Shown: piece after piece, positions 21,318 to 34,042 of the stretch
How positions within the stretch are numbered: the first letter of the stretch is position 1
Layout: each line of letters begins with the position of its first letter
From: Datisca glomerata
Taxonomy: Eukaryota > Streptophyta > Magnoliopsida > Cucurbitales > Datiscaceae
Direction of reading: 5' to 3'
Assembly: GCA_003255025.1 (NCBI GenBank)
Contig: QANY01002976.1
Coordinates: 806,001 to 870,000, forward strand
Length of the DNA stretch: 64,000 nt
Position numbers and translations under genes: made by a program
The notes under the pieces: model-generated
What the model was told of the DNA's origin: nothing
Database searches by the model: none
What the model saw: the letters and a program-made list of their open reading frames with translations, nothing else

Positions 21318-24300
21318 CTGAATAATGTGAAAGGTAATTGTATAAACTTTTTAGGGAATTACGCCTTACTTATGAAAGTGTGATTTGCATTTTACTCAAA
21401 CTAAAAGTTTCAACTTCCATAAACTTTTGTTTAGTTGACAATTAAAAAGCTTGTTCTAAAAGAGGATTAAGCCATGTTTGATTTGTTAATTTGTTTTGGC
21501 CTTTTTGTTTTTTAAATTTCAAATGGCCTAAAAATAAGTTTACCCGATATGCTTTTATTTAAACTATCTTGACAACTACAATGAAACATTTTTCATAAGT
21601 TTATATATAACCTAGATGATATTTCCAAATATAATTTTCATTTTTTTAATTTAATTTTTTTGTTTTAATCTTTTCTGAAATATCGTTTTCAAATCATTAA
21701 TAGGTCATCAATTTTTTTTATATTTTAAACTATTTTTTTCTATTAAGTGTGCAAGTTGATGACCAAAATTTCCAGGAAATTTAACTGACATAAAGAATTT
21801 AATAATAAAAAAGTTATAATTCTTTTATATCCACGTCAACCGTAAATTTCCTAGAAATTCCCTTTGCTTTTCCCGGGGAGAATATCTGCCAAAACTATTT
21901 TTTGGTTTTTCAGAAAATGCAATAAAGTCTTCTTTTTTATATCCACGTAAATTCTTCATATCAAAGTCGTCTAATGAAACTTGTGGATAAAAATAATTAA
22001 GCTCTTATACTAATATTAAATGATCACATATTCAATTCACGTGAACTAATTTGTATAGAATTCATAACTTAAAATAATCATCTGAAAATCCGTTTTGCTT
22101 GAGATGTTATTTGTTAGTATGAAGAGTCATGTATTCAAGTTACGTAAATTAATCGTTATAATCTTTGTTACTTCGAAAATGAAAGTATCCGAAAATCGGT
22201 TTAACTTTGAACATATATTTTTATTAATATATCTAAGAAACTTTTTGTCAATTTTAACAATAGTCTACTAGAACAATTAGCAAAAAGTGCTGTTTCATTC
22301 CTAGAAATATAGGAATGACATCATTGGCTTGATTTTCAGCATGACAAATTGCTGGAAATATATAAGTGATGCTATTGCTATACATAAGTTGGTAATTAGT
22401 GTGTTGTTTCATGTCATCCGTGGAGTCAGAGAGAGAGAGTTGTGTGTCAGACACAGCATGCATGAATCACCAGGTAAATTCTTGTAGAGATTGGAAATAA
22501 TGTTGCTGTTAAACAGTAGTACACTATTAAAATGACAGAATATTAGTAAGTGATATATGAGAGTCATGCTCCTCATGGAAACTTCGTAGAAATTTCTTAC
22601 AAATTGGATCAAGATGCTGTTACAGATTCATAGCGTGATTGCTTTTTAATCTGTCCAAATATGTTGGACGAAATTTTTATTTCTTTTCTAAGTTGGTCTG
22701 AATTGATTTAATGTTTCAAATCGACTAATCGAATATATTACGTTCATTGTTATCTCATGACAAGATGTAACATATGTTGGTGCTTCTATAATATACACAT
22801 TCATACAAGGTTATTTGTTTTTTTTTTTGTTTTTGTTGTAGTAAGAGAATGTGAGAAATCTATGAAGATCATCCTCATAATTGCTTTTAATTAATCATCA
22901 AGAGCAAATATATCAACGGTAGGACAGAACAACCGCATTGACACAAATGCAAAGTATAGGGACCTTATTGACCAATTTTAGTTTATGGGACAAATTGAAG
23001 TAAACTATACTGGATAACTATTCTAAACCACAAAGAAAAAACATTGCTATGCACGACGGTGATACTCAATAGAGTTAACGCGTGAGAATATAAATGACGT
23101 GAGATCATACATTCACATTATAATTAAAACTCTATGTCTTTCTTATTAATTTAAATTTTAAACGTAAAGTAAGACCGCATAGGTTGAAAACTAATAGTAA
23201 TAATGAGTTTTACACTACTATATAACAGTTTTCATAAGAAAAAAATGAACACGACATGCATTGAGAGGGATAGTGAAAGATAAAAAGACAAAGTCTATTA
23301 ATTTCAGATCTCAAAATAAGGAGAAAAAGAATCGACTTTAGACTTTGGTACAGTTTTTAATCATCTAATGTTAGGACTACTGTTAAGGGTCATCACTAAA
23401 TAAGCGTTATGCACGGGACAAACACATAAATTTTCTTATAAAAGTCAAATGAGATTAATAGTATACAATTTAATTAAATGTAACAAATAATTCAACACTC
23501 ATTTTGATAATCTTATAAGTTTGGAGACGTCATCATTGTGCGTGTAATCGATCACAACCATCCATCATCGTGGGATCGACTTTAAGATGACCCATATCAA
23601 AAGCTACATAAGAGATTGTCCCTAGCTAGTATAAATTCATACTTTAAAATCATCTTTTTGGAGAATTTGCCTTTAGCACATCTCTAGTTTTGCATTGCTT
23701 GTGGATGAAGTTTACTGAAACAAAGAGCTGAGAAAAATAAAGATAGAGAAGAGAGAGAGGTTTCTTAGAGATTTCCTTCATTTTTGTATGGTTTCTGGAT
23801 GAGGTAAAAGTATATATCTTTTGTATATATATATTTTACTTATGTTAATTCTCTCAGTACCTTATCTGTATATATAAATATTTAATTTAGAGCATCTTTT
23901 TGTGATATTTTCTCCTATATTGGGTTTACTTTCACTTTCTCTCACCCCACAAGCATCGAATAAATAATTAATTAATTTAGTTTCTCAAAGATTATTATAT
24001 GATATTCGAATTTTACGGTAAATTCCATTCCAAGTTGTGTTTTCTAAATTTAATTAGGAGTATAATTTATTATTTAATTTCTTACCCAGTTTTTCAGATT
24101 AGATAATCTCATAGAAATAATTTTTTTATTTGTTTAATTAGTATTCTAATTTCCTTTTCCTCTTCTTAATGTTCAAAAGTTGATGATGGTAAAAGGCTGC
24201 CTCTTTACATTAGGTTAATTAAATTTCCAAAATAACTTTAATATATATTTTGAAATTTTGATTTTATACGAAACTTATGACAATAAAATAATATATCATT

Positions 24301-24635
24301 AACTAATTAATAATAGCATACAAATGAACTCCAGAAATGATTTCAATCATAATTTTGAGGACATTATATAATGTACAAAAATTAAAAATAAAATAAAGTT
24401 ATCACACGATCAATCCGATTATTAAAATACATCGTATATTAGAGATTATATAATAAAATAACATATAAAATTCTTGAAGTCTAATCATTTTATGCATCTA
24501 AAATGGTGTGGAAACATCAAATATAGAGTTAATTCCCTTCCTCGTACCACATTTTTTTTACTTTTTGTTTTTATTTCAAAAATTTAAATTACATGAATTT
24601 TAATCACGCCAGTATAGAATAATCTGGTGTTTATA
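21318..24635. other. AT-rich intergenic DNA, no gene recognised
   Basis: Frames here are short and unlike any protein I know. The part at 23,690-23,800 (CTGAGAAAAATAAAGATAGA, GAAGAGAGAGAGG, then GATGAG|GTAAAAG) has the look of a transcribed leader next to a splice donor, but no coding exon follows. Confidence 0.4.
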
Positions 24636-24751
24636 ACCAAAGACGGCAGCTCAACTCATAAAATCTTGGTCACTAGAAGTTTACCCGATCGTTAACTTCA
24701 AAGCCTGTGGGAATTAGTCAGGCAAAGCCTGGATACCCTACATTATAAAAA
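24636..24751 (+). mobile_element. SINE insertion with long target duplication and A-rich tail
   Basis: A ~116-bp unit starts ACCAAAGACGGCAGCTCAAC and ends GGATACCCTACATTATAAAA. It is bracketed by AATCTGGTGTTTATA (24,621-24,635) and AATCTGGTGTGTTTATA (24,752-24,768), identical apart from a 2-bp slip. Target duplications this long, with an A-rich 3' end, are typical of LINE-driven retroposition. CAGCTCAACTCATAA resembles a tRNA A box and ACCCGATCGTTAA a weak B box. CCTGTGGGAATTAGTCAGGC is a common 3' part of plant SINE and RTE families. It carries no protein and depends on a LINE in trans. Confidence 0.75.
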
Positions 24752-24768
24752 AATCTGGTGTGTTTATA

Positions 24769-27700
24769 GAAATTAATATAACAACTAAAATTCTAAGATA
24801 CTTAAATACAACAGATATTTAATTTTACAATTAATATGACAAAGTATAAATATTATATGCTTGAAAAATTGTCTCATGACCTTAACTTATATAACATCAC
24901 ATTATTTTTAAATAAAAATAGACAAAAATGAGTGTTTCTAATTTCATCTAATTTTTAATCATACTAAATAATGCATAATAATGTGAAGACATTATTTCAA
25001 AAGAAAACATTATACTATTTCAAAAATTTAAAATAATCATTATGATTTGCTAAATATGACGTCATATAATTTCTTTTTTATTTTATTTTGAACGTGGACT
25101 TTTGTGAATATTTTACTTTTGGACAGTTTTATTATATAAAAGTAGTCAGTATCATTTTTCAATATGGAAGTGTATATAAATATTAACTAAAAAATAATTA
25201 TAAAAAAACATTTAACTTAAAATACATTTAGACCAATTTCTTTTTCTGATTTTCGTTTGATTATTTATTGGTGGTTCGTACTCATTACACTAAATATTAC
25301 ATGAGAATTGTTCTACGATACAGTTCCTTTATACCGTATAGGAGTTGTAGTTTTGGTCGTCCATCACTATTTAAATATGTATATGTACCAACTTTACGTA
25401 TCAGAATATCAAAATACAACTTCTAGTACATTACAACGGTTGTACCGTAAGCTAACTCTTTACATAATTTTTATCAACTTTCTAACACATCACTTTATTT
25501 GAATCAGTAGATCAAAAACTTGCATGTTGTTTGGCTGCTACGAGTCTAGAGTCTGGACTATATTAGACATCATTTTTAATGGGTTACATGTATTTCAAGC
25601 TTTTTTTTTATGTTTATACAGACTAGATATAGACTATCAAAAATTAAAAAATTGATAATACTTATTATACAATCAAAATCATAAACATGATGGGATTCAA
25701 ATCCTATCTGAAAATACTCTGCCACCATATTTCTTTTTAACAATACCTTGTGCAGGCCTTTTATTTCATTCTCTTCATACATTCTAAATATAATACTTTA
25801 AAAGCAGAGATTATATTGCCATGTTTTTAAACAGCTTGGGTTGTTTGATCTTTTAGGGTTCTCAATTTCATATGTTTGTGTAACCAATTAAAATAAACTA
25901 ATTACACTTTAGCATACATCACACCCTATATAACAAGCAATCTCTTTGCTTTAAAAAGAAGGGACATGAAGAAAGAAAAGAAAAAGAAAAAAGATTACTA
26001 ATTTAATCCAGATACAACATACAGATCAAACCCAATTAACTAAGTAATCTCTTATAATTAAAGTTAAGAAAGAAAAAGAAAAAGAAAAAAGATTCAAAGG
26101 CATATATTATTCAAGAACAATTAACTAAGTAATCTCTTATAATTAAAGTTAAGAAAGAAAAAGAAAAAGAAAAAAGTTTCAAAGGCATATAAGAGGTAGA
26201 CCAGATTTTAATTAATAAAATGACGCGTTAATCATTCATGTATCGATACGTTTAAACATTTATTAAAATAATTTATCAATAATTGATACGTCATTTAAGT
26301 AATTAAAATTTGATCTAATTAAATATCAACTCGTTATATGCTTCTTTTTTCTGTCAACATTTGGCAGAACCACAAGTCCTGACCTTCACGGATATTTTCA
26401 AGTCTAAATTTGGGTATCCATTTGGAATCATATCTTTGCTTGAACTACTAGTCAATTGAAAAAAAAAGTAAAAAGAATAAGTAGTTAAAAAGATAAATAA
26501 AAAAACAAAACAAAAACTCAACTTGTACAAAAAAAAGGGTATAAAAACATGTCGTACGCTTAATTTCTAGAAATATATTCCAACTTTTACAACTCACTCC
26601 GTTTCTAAAATATGAAAGAATTATTAGGTGCATTGCAGTGGGGGAGATAATGCATTTCTAAGGTAGGGTTGGAATTCAAAAACTCTTTGGCAGTTTTTAT
26701 TAATATAATGTATATATATTTTATATATACTAATGTATATGCAATTGGGAAAATCTTGAAATCCAGCCTTCTTAGACTTGCTTTTTTTATCTCTTTTGTA
26801 TATTTTGTTTGGGTGTGAAAAAATTAAATGGCAGAATTTTTTAAGATAGGATTATATATAACTACAGCTGTGGGTAAAAAATTATAGTTTATAAAATATA
26901 TAGATGAATGAGTTATTATAAAGGAATTGAGAACTTCCTTTTTCTATTTTTGATAATAACATGCATGAGTTAGTGTAGCGTGTGTTTTCTCTCATCTGTT
27001 ATCATTTGATAGTTTTTCAAAGTTTTTTCATAAGAGTATATTTTTTTGTCGTGTATGCCTCTCGTAAATTTGTAGTACTTACTTCGATTTAATACTTTTA
27101 CCTTTAAACAAAAAGTATGTATGTACCTTATCGTGTTCAAATTTATTGGTCATATATACATGGGTTTCGATTGGGGCCTATAAGAAAGTTGACCTATATT
27201 TGCATATTATACAATACTACCTACTTGATAAGCCGGTTAATTAATATAGATAGCTAAGCCCTATGTCGATATTTACTTGGGTGTGAGCTATAGTAACACT
27301 ATCGACACAGGTAAGAAAAAGTGAGAGGATTTTTTGCCTACAAATTTATAAAAAATGAGAATTTGATTTAGCCTCTACGATCTTTTGTGTGGTCGTGGGA
27401 GCTGCTTAATGATCAAATATTAGATCAATCAATAGTATTAAATGATGTGTCAATAATTGATTTACTGTTATTTTTTTAAATCTATCTATGAATACATCAA
27501 TTAGTCAATTAATTAAAACTCAGTTTAAATCTTAACACACATATATATATATATGACTATTAATACGTGTCCTTATTAATATATGAATCAAATTTACTGG
27601 TTGTCTTCATTGACTATCTATTATTCCAACATTAACTATTAAACAATTTGGAGTGGGGGAAGGCAAAGATGAGTTTACTATTCTAAGTTCCAAATGCAAT

Positions 27701-30577
27701 TTCCTGGTAAGAATGTAATTTGCAAATAAAAAGATTTACTTTAAAATAACTAAAAGATTGACAAATGATGAATTAGGTTGACACATATGTTTTAACCTCA
27801 ATTACGTTCATGACTACTCTTATATAACTGTGTTTGAGTCATCTTGTTAACATTTACAAAGAAAAATATGAAAAAAAAAAATAATAATAAACAAACCAAA
27901 ACCCTCACACAAGACTCATATTGAAGTACGTAGACAAACTAATTAAATAAAAAAATTTAACTGAAAGCTTGATATAATTTTTAACTGAAAGCCATTATAA
28001 GCTAAAGCAGAAAAGTTTGATATAATTTTTTTATCCCTTTAGAATGAAAGTAGGAAAAAATTAGAAGAATAATATTTATATTCTTTTTATACTGACTTTT
28101 GAATAAATTCCAAATGACAATGGATAATCTATTTGGCTTTAGATGCTCTTTTCCTACTTCTGATCTTTTCTCTCCAATTTATTCAATTATAAACTGCTTT
28201 ATAAAATGTTTTGTGAGTCAGATGAGTTTCTTCTTCTCTTAGATCTTCTTCTACCTTCTACTATTCTTGCAGAAAGGTTTTAGCTTGTTTACTCTCTTTG
28301 CGAGATCATATACGTTTGATCGAGTCAGTTTCTTCTCCATAGTTCCTGGTACGTTCTCTAGATTATCTTTTATTTTCATATTTTGATTATTGTCTTTAAT
28401 TAAAATAAAATTAATCCAATAAGATTTTGAAAGATATAAAGAAATATCCAAACGGAAGCAAAACTTAGAAAAAAAATAAAGATAAATCAAGCCTGATCAA
28501 CATCTTTTTGAAGTTATTCAAACTTGAAGAAAATAAAGATATAGTAAATTATAAGATTATTAATATTTAACTATCTTGTAAAGATGTAATAATATTTGTA
28601 AATTCAACATTCTACACTAAAGACGTTGATCATGGGTGAAATTCTAGTTCTTGATTTTAGGGCATATCTTTTTGGAAAACGTACCTTTGAATACTCTTAG
28701 TTTTCCAAAAGCAAAAAATAAGAATGGAGAGACCTGCAAAAGTCTATGGCCAAGCTCATTTTAAGGGGAATTTGTTGTTATTATTATTATATATAATTCT
28801 ATTTCACACATATATTTTTTACTATTGTAAAATACGTATATGGGTAAAAGATCGTTATATATAATAGATACTAATAAAATATATAGACATAGATAATCCA
28901 CACCTAGATCATCTCATATAACATTCATATTATATAATGATTAAATGATAGATCAATTGTGATATCTATACCGAGTCCATATTGAATCATAAACTAGACA
29001 TGAATTACATTAATCTACATAATATTGTGTTTATGTCTTTTGTTATTAATTTTTTTTAATTTAGCTTTTTAATGATAGTGGGGTTTTATTTCAATATCTA
29101 TCGTTTTAAATTAATATCACCCCACAAAACAACATTCCGATATCAGACGTATAGTTAGCTATATAGGTTACCCAACAACCCATTGGAGTTGGTGTAGAGA
29201 AAAGTACTAATGTTTGGTGGAGAAAAAGAAAGCTATGAAATGTAAGGTTTAATTTCCTTTCAATATTACCATTTTAATTAAATTCAATAATCAAGTTTCA
29301 ATTTTTATTTTAACAAATATAAAACTATATTATTTACGTTTCTTTTATATTTTGATTGTTTCTCATATATTATTTATTTATTTAAGTACAAAAATTAATA
29401 AATATACATATCTATCAATAAAATTAGAAATAATATTTTTGATTTTTATAAATCTCACTCACCAATTTTTAAAAAAATAAATTATTATATTAGAAGAACA
29501 TATACGTGTAGTTGAGGGTACATTTTTTAGTTTCATATGTTTAGTAGATTATTTTTTAATCTTTTGTAACAAATAAACTAATAACATGTTTTATTTTTTA
29601 AAATGATTGAATTTTTCTAACACATTTATCGGATTAAGTAACTTAAAATATTATTCAGTTTACAAAATAAAATTCAAATCAAGAAGAATAAACAAAGTAA
29701 AAAATCTCGTAAAGTTATACACTACAATTATGAGAAAAATAAAAAAAAGAAAAATTGATCAAGAATGATACACCATTAATTGACTCAAAGGGCAATGTGA
29801 AAATTGTAAAATAATTATGAGTGGGCAAAATTGTCTAAAAAAACCAATTAAGTAATACGTGTAATGCACCTGTAAAATAAATTTTGTAACTGGCCTGATA
29901 TATTTGTTTCTTTAAATTATTTGATTTGGTGATAGATGATGTCAATGTTTGGTACCGAGAGGGTAGTGATAATGGGTTAGTTTCTTTGAATATGTCACTG
30001 CGCATTTAATTTTTGTATAAAAAAATAAATACTTAGTGAGATAAATAATTTTAAAAAACATAAATTGTAGCTATTATATATATTATGAGTTATAATGCAC
30101 AGAATAAAATATGCTAAATTAAAAAGTTATTGATTAAAATTGTACTGTATAGCATTACTATTTGATAAATATAGTAGATGATTTTTATTTCATTAATTTA
30201 TCGCATTCCTAATAAATGATTATATCACTAGGAGATACATTTCTTATTAAAAAAATATATTAATTAATATCTTCTTGTAAAATCAGTTGCATAATTTTTC
30301 ATGTATAATTTTACAAATTATTAACAAACGTTAGATTTATTATGTACTAGAAGTAAATGTTTAATTGCATAAAAGACATTGAATGAATCAATCTTTAAGG
30401 ATATTCAAGTTTATAGCTACGTGTAAAAGTATTTAATTCTACCAACAATTTATAAATAAATTATTAGTGAATAGAAAATAATTTTTTTTAGATAATGAAT
30501 TAAATGAAAGAAAAAAATCAATAGGGTCGTTACCATATTTTAAACGAGTTTAAAGAGTAAAAATTGAAATAAAAAGT
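24769..30577. other. Gene-poor AT-rich region
   Basis: Almost 6 kb without a recognisable gene. Contents are short microsatellites such as (AT)n near 27,543, the 85-bp duplication at 26,033-26,190, and AT-rich unique DNA. An 80-bp CT-rich stretch near 28,220-28,350 ends CCTGGTACGTTCTC and could be an untranslated exon, but no coding partner was found. Confidence 0.5.
26033..26190. repeat. 85-bp tandem duplication
   Basis: Copies begin CAATTAACTAAGTAATCTC near 26,033 and 26,118 and run through GAAAGAAAAAGAAAAAGA to TTCAAAGGCATAT. Only one or two bases differ, so the duplication is recent. A partial third relative (AGAAAGAAAAGAAAAAG) precedes it at 25,970. Confidence 0.9.
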
Positions 30578-30764
30578 TATCCCTTTTAAGTACCTCTAGA
30601 CAAATATAGATATATATGTGAACAACAGATGCACATATATAAAACCACTAGAACTTAATAATAATATAATACAATAAGACTTAAAAACACCATCTCAAAA
30701 GTTAGGGTCTCCATAACACTAAATGAGTGGCCTATGGAGCAACTATCCCTTTTAAGTACCTCTA
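30578..30764. repeat. Pair of identical 21-bp direct repeats
   Basis: The word TATCCCTTTTAAGTACCTCT plus A occurs at 30,578-30,598 and again at 30,744-30,764. The 145 bp between them are AT-rich and non-coding. It could mark an insertion or a small local duplication. Confidence 0.7.
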
Positions 30765-30940
30765 TCCAAGATTCTCTCTGCTGTAGGGCTAAGAGGTAAA
30801 CACTAGGGCGTGGTTCCAAGCAAATCTCGTGTTACATTGAGCACGACGATGTCTGATGTCCATTAGGCTTCGGCTGAACTACAAATTGAGGTCGAGACAT
30901 CCTAACTCATCCAACATTACCATAAACTAGAGGACCACAT

Positions 30941-31528
30941 TAAAGATGTAAGTGGTTCGGTTCGGCTCGATTTAAGGAGTTTTACCGAGTCGAACATAAC
31001 ACACCATTTTACACAATTAGCAACTAAACCAAACTGCTCAATGTTAAAAAACCGAATCGAACCAAACCGCTCAAAAATAATAAAAGCTGAACTGAACCGT
31101 AATCTCAACCAAATCAGCAACACATACAAAACCAACATCAATCTCAACTAAGTCTTCGACAGATTTGTATTTCAACTAAGAATACAAAATATTTATAGAA
31201 ACAACATATGATACATGAAAAAAATACAATTAAGGTTCTAGAGACACAGATAAATAGAGAAAGTGTGAGACATTAAGAAAAATAACAGAGATAAAAGAGA
31301 GAGACATGACTAACTGATAAAGAGGGCGAGACTCCGTGAAGTGAATGGAGAAATTAGGGCAAATGATTTTATATAGAAGTGCGGTTCGATGCGGTTTTTT
31401 CACAAAAACCGAACACTGAACTGAACCGAACCATCCTATTTTTCTATTTCTAGAACCGAGCCGAACCGTCGGAAGTGACAAAACCGCCCGGACCAATGCG
31501 GTTTTGGTCAATTTTCCTTACACCCCTA
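30941..31528. mobile_element. hAT-like non-autonomous element with ACCGAACCG-rich ends
   Basis: The inverted right end reads TAGGGGTGTAAG, the terminus typical of many plant hAT elements; the left end is TAAAGATGTAAG. The flanks are GACCACAT (30,933-30,940) and GACCACAC (31,529-31,536), a 7-of-8 match for the 8-bp hAT duplication. The ends are rich in GGTTCGGTTCGG and its complement in inverted orientation, which lets the element fold back. It is 588 bp and has no transposase. The surrounding DNA (about 30,715-30,930 and 31,537-31,680) is more G+C-rich and may be an older repeat into which it jumped. Confidence 0.75.
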
Positions 31529-31536
31529 GACCACAC

Positions 31537-34042
31537 AAGTACGGGAGCCGATCCAGACCTACGGGGTCTTAGCTCCCCACCCGAGCTGAGGGGCTCTATG
31601 CAAGGGCTGAGACCTATTTCAATTGTCATTTGTGAAAGGTCTACCTTGCTCTTAAGAGGATAGTGGACGAGTTCCTCTCATAAAGTAAATACTAATCTCC
31701 AAGCAAGTAGATTAGGCAGCAGCTTACACTAAGTAAATGAATAGAGAGACATTCTCTTTAAAAGACATATAAAAATAAAACTCAAGAAATTTAATATTCG
31801 GCTCGTTCTATAATTGCTCCATCATCTAAACTTAGTTGAGCTAGCTAGTATCATAATAGCGCATTCACATCAAGACAAAAAATATCAAAAACAGATGCGA
31901 TCACCCACAGTTGTATCTCTTGCAAAACATGCCCCAAAATTGCCATAAAACAAAATATGAGAGAGGGGAGACCATTATGAACACAATATCAAGTGACCAA
32001 AACCTACAAAACCAATAAGAAAAAGCCCTTCCGGAATTTCAGAAAGCACAAAATACCTAAATTTCTGTTACATGTAAAAAATACACACACATATATATAT
32101 ATATGTTAATTTATCTTTTTTAAGGCGTTCAGATTAAGTTAGACAGACTCAAAAAGACAAACTGCCATTGGCATTCAGAAATGCTGATAAATCCCTTCCA
32201 TTGTTTTCTAACTTCTTTGCATTTTTGAACTTCCGCTCAGTACAAAAATAAGTACTGCCCCCTCATAATTGAACATGCAATTGTTTTTTGTTTTAATTAA
32301 TTTATCTTTTAAACTTTTAGTTGGTGCAAAAAATACGTAACTAAGTCAAAAAATAAAAGACAAAAAAAAATCTGAATGAATGATTATCCAAACAAAACTT
32401 TCACTATATTTTTGTTCTCAGTTTGTATTTGTTTGCAACAATGTTTTCTCAATTAATTGCCCCACTAAAATGCGTTATCAACATGCATGCCTTCCTTTAC
32501 CCCTATAGTCTTTTTCTTTCAGCCAGCCTTAGTTGTTTATATAAAGAAGGGAAGTAGATTCTCTACCGTTGTTGAACAACAAAGTTACATATGTGTCATC
32601 TAAATAGATTTAAACGTCTCAATTGCTTGATTGCAAAATAAATAAAATTCTATTTTTTGTTACGTTTGGTGGTGAACCAGCTATCCGTTTGAATTCGAAC
32701 GGATAGCTCGATCCAGCGAGCATAGTGTATGTGAATCTCAATCTCTTAAGGATCCAGGTTCTCTACAAATTCTAACTAGGTATATGATTGATAGGATTGA
32801 GATCTCTTCCTCAATATAAGATAATATTCGTCGAATCTGGACAGTTGGTCGAGATCTGCACGTCATATCTACTGAATACTAAAACTGAAAACATTTATCA
32901 TTATATATATATATATATATTTTTCTAAAATTTAAATTAGATCGTGGCCGCTCATTTTATGAATTACAGATCATATTCAATCATTCAATCTCTTATATAT
33001 TTGAACGTGAGAGAATCCCAATCTAAATCTAACATGACACCTTCCTCTAAAGCTTTGTTTTAATTTTTATCAACCCTCCAGCAATCGTGCTCTTACGTCC
33101 TTGTGATAGTGATTTAGTACGTGCCATCCATACAACCTGACAGGCAATGACACCGATCTTTCTTTACCCATGACATTCGCCACATACACCCCCTCCTCCA
33201 CCTTTTCTATCAAACGTCCTCCCGAATAAGAAAACAACATATCTTCAACACATTCTCAACGCTATATATAATTAACTGATTGGAGTATTTGTGAAATGTA
33301 CAATGGATTAAATTGGTCATTTATAAAGTAGAAGAGTATATCGTACAGAATTTTAAAAGTCCAGGGATTAAATTAGTGTTCACATGACATGTTTTATTAA
33401 TGTCATGTATTTTATGCTCTACATCATGTTACATAACTCTTTGCTCATCCTCATTTAAAATTTAATAATAAAATGAGCACCATGATGCTACAGAGAGTAA
33501 AAATTAATTGAAAAAATGATATGTTAATCATTCGTAATATAATTAATAAATAATTTTAACGAATTATAAATTTTAATTAATTGAAATTTAATATATATAA
33601 GTTGATGCATCTAAAATACCTATGCAAAATATCAGGAAGACGTGCCCCTTCCTCCTTTCCAGTGCTTTATACGCGTTTTAATTAATATTTAAAAATCATT
33701 TATTATAAACACGGGATTCTCGTACCGACGTTTTACTAATTGTCGTCCGTCTATTTTCTCTCTCTTTCCCTATATACTTTTTGTTTTGTTAGTTTCAGTC
33801 CCAATCATAAATTATGAATTAAGAATAGTTTATACATGTCATCTAGTTATTTATATATATAATTTATAATTATATATATAATTTTCTATTTTAGTTTAAA
33901 ACGTGTTTAAAAATATTCTAAAGAATTAATTGATCAAAATTCTAGTTAATGTTTTTTTTATTGTTGAAATCGGAAATGGTGTAATAATAAGATAACGTGA
34001 ATTATAGGAATACTTATTTCAGTAAGGTGAAATTGAAAACAA
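31537..34042. other. Intergenic DNA upstream of the Ca2+-ATPase gene
   Basis: No gene seen. The first 150 bp look like the second half of an interrupted repeat. (TA)n stretches occur near 32,090 and 32,905. The segment at about 32,540-33,020 looks like a decayed repeat, with TTCTCTACCGTTGTTGAACA reappearing inverted and slightly changed near 57,010-57,030. Confidence 0.4.
32679..32708. repeat. 30-bp palindrome
   Basis: Arms AGCTATCCGTT and AACGGATAGCT flank a TGAATTCG centre, giving an 11-bp perfect stem. It lies in repeat-like DNA, so it may be a transposon remnant rather than a regulatory site. Confidence 0.85.

Noticed and set aside
23690..23800. Possible microRNA precursor or non-coding exon
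   Set aside because: GAAGAGAGAGAGG is only superficially like a miR156 core and no pairing arm was found.
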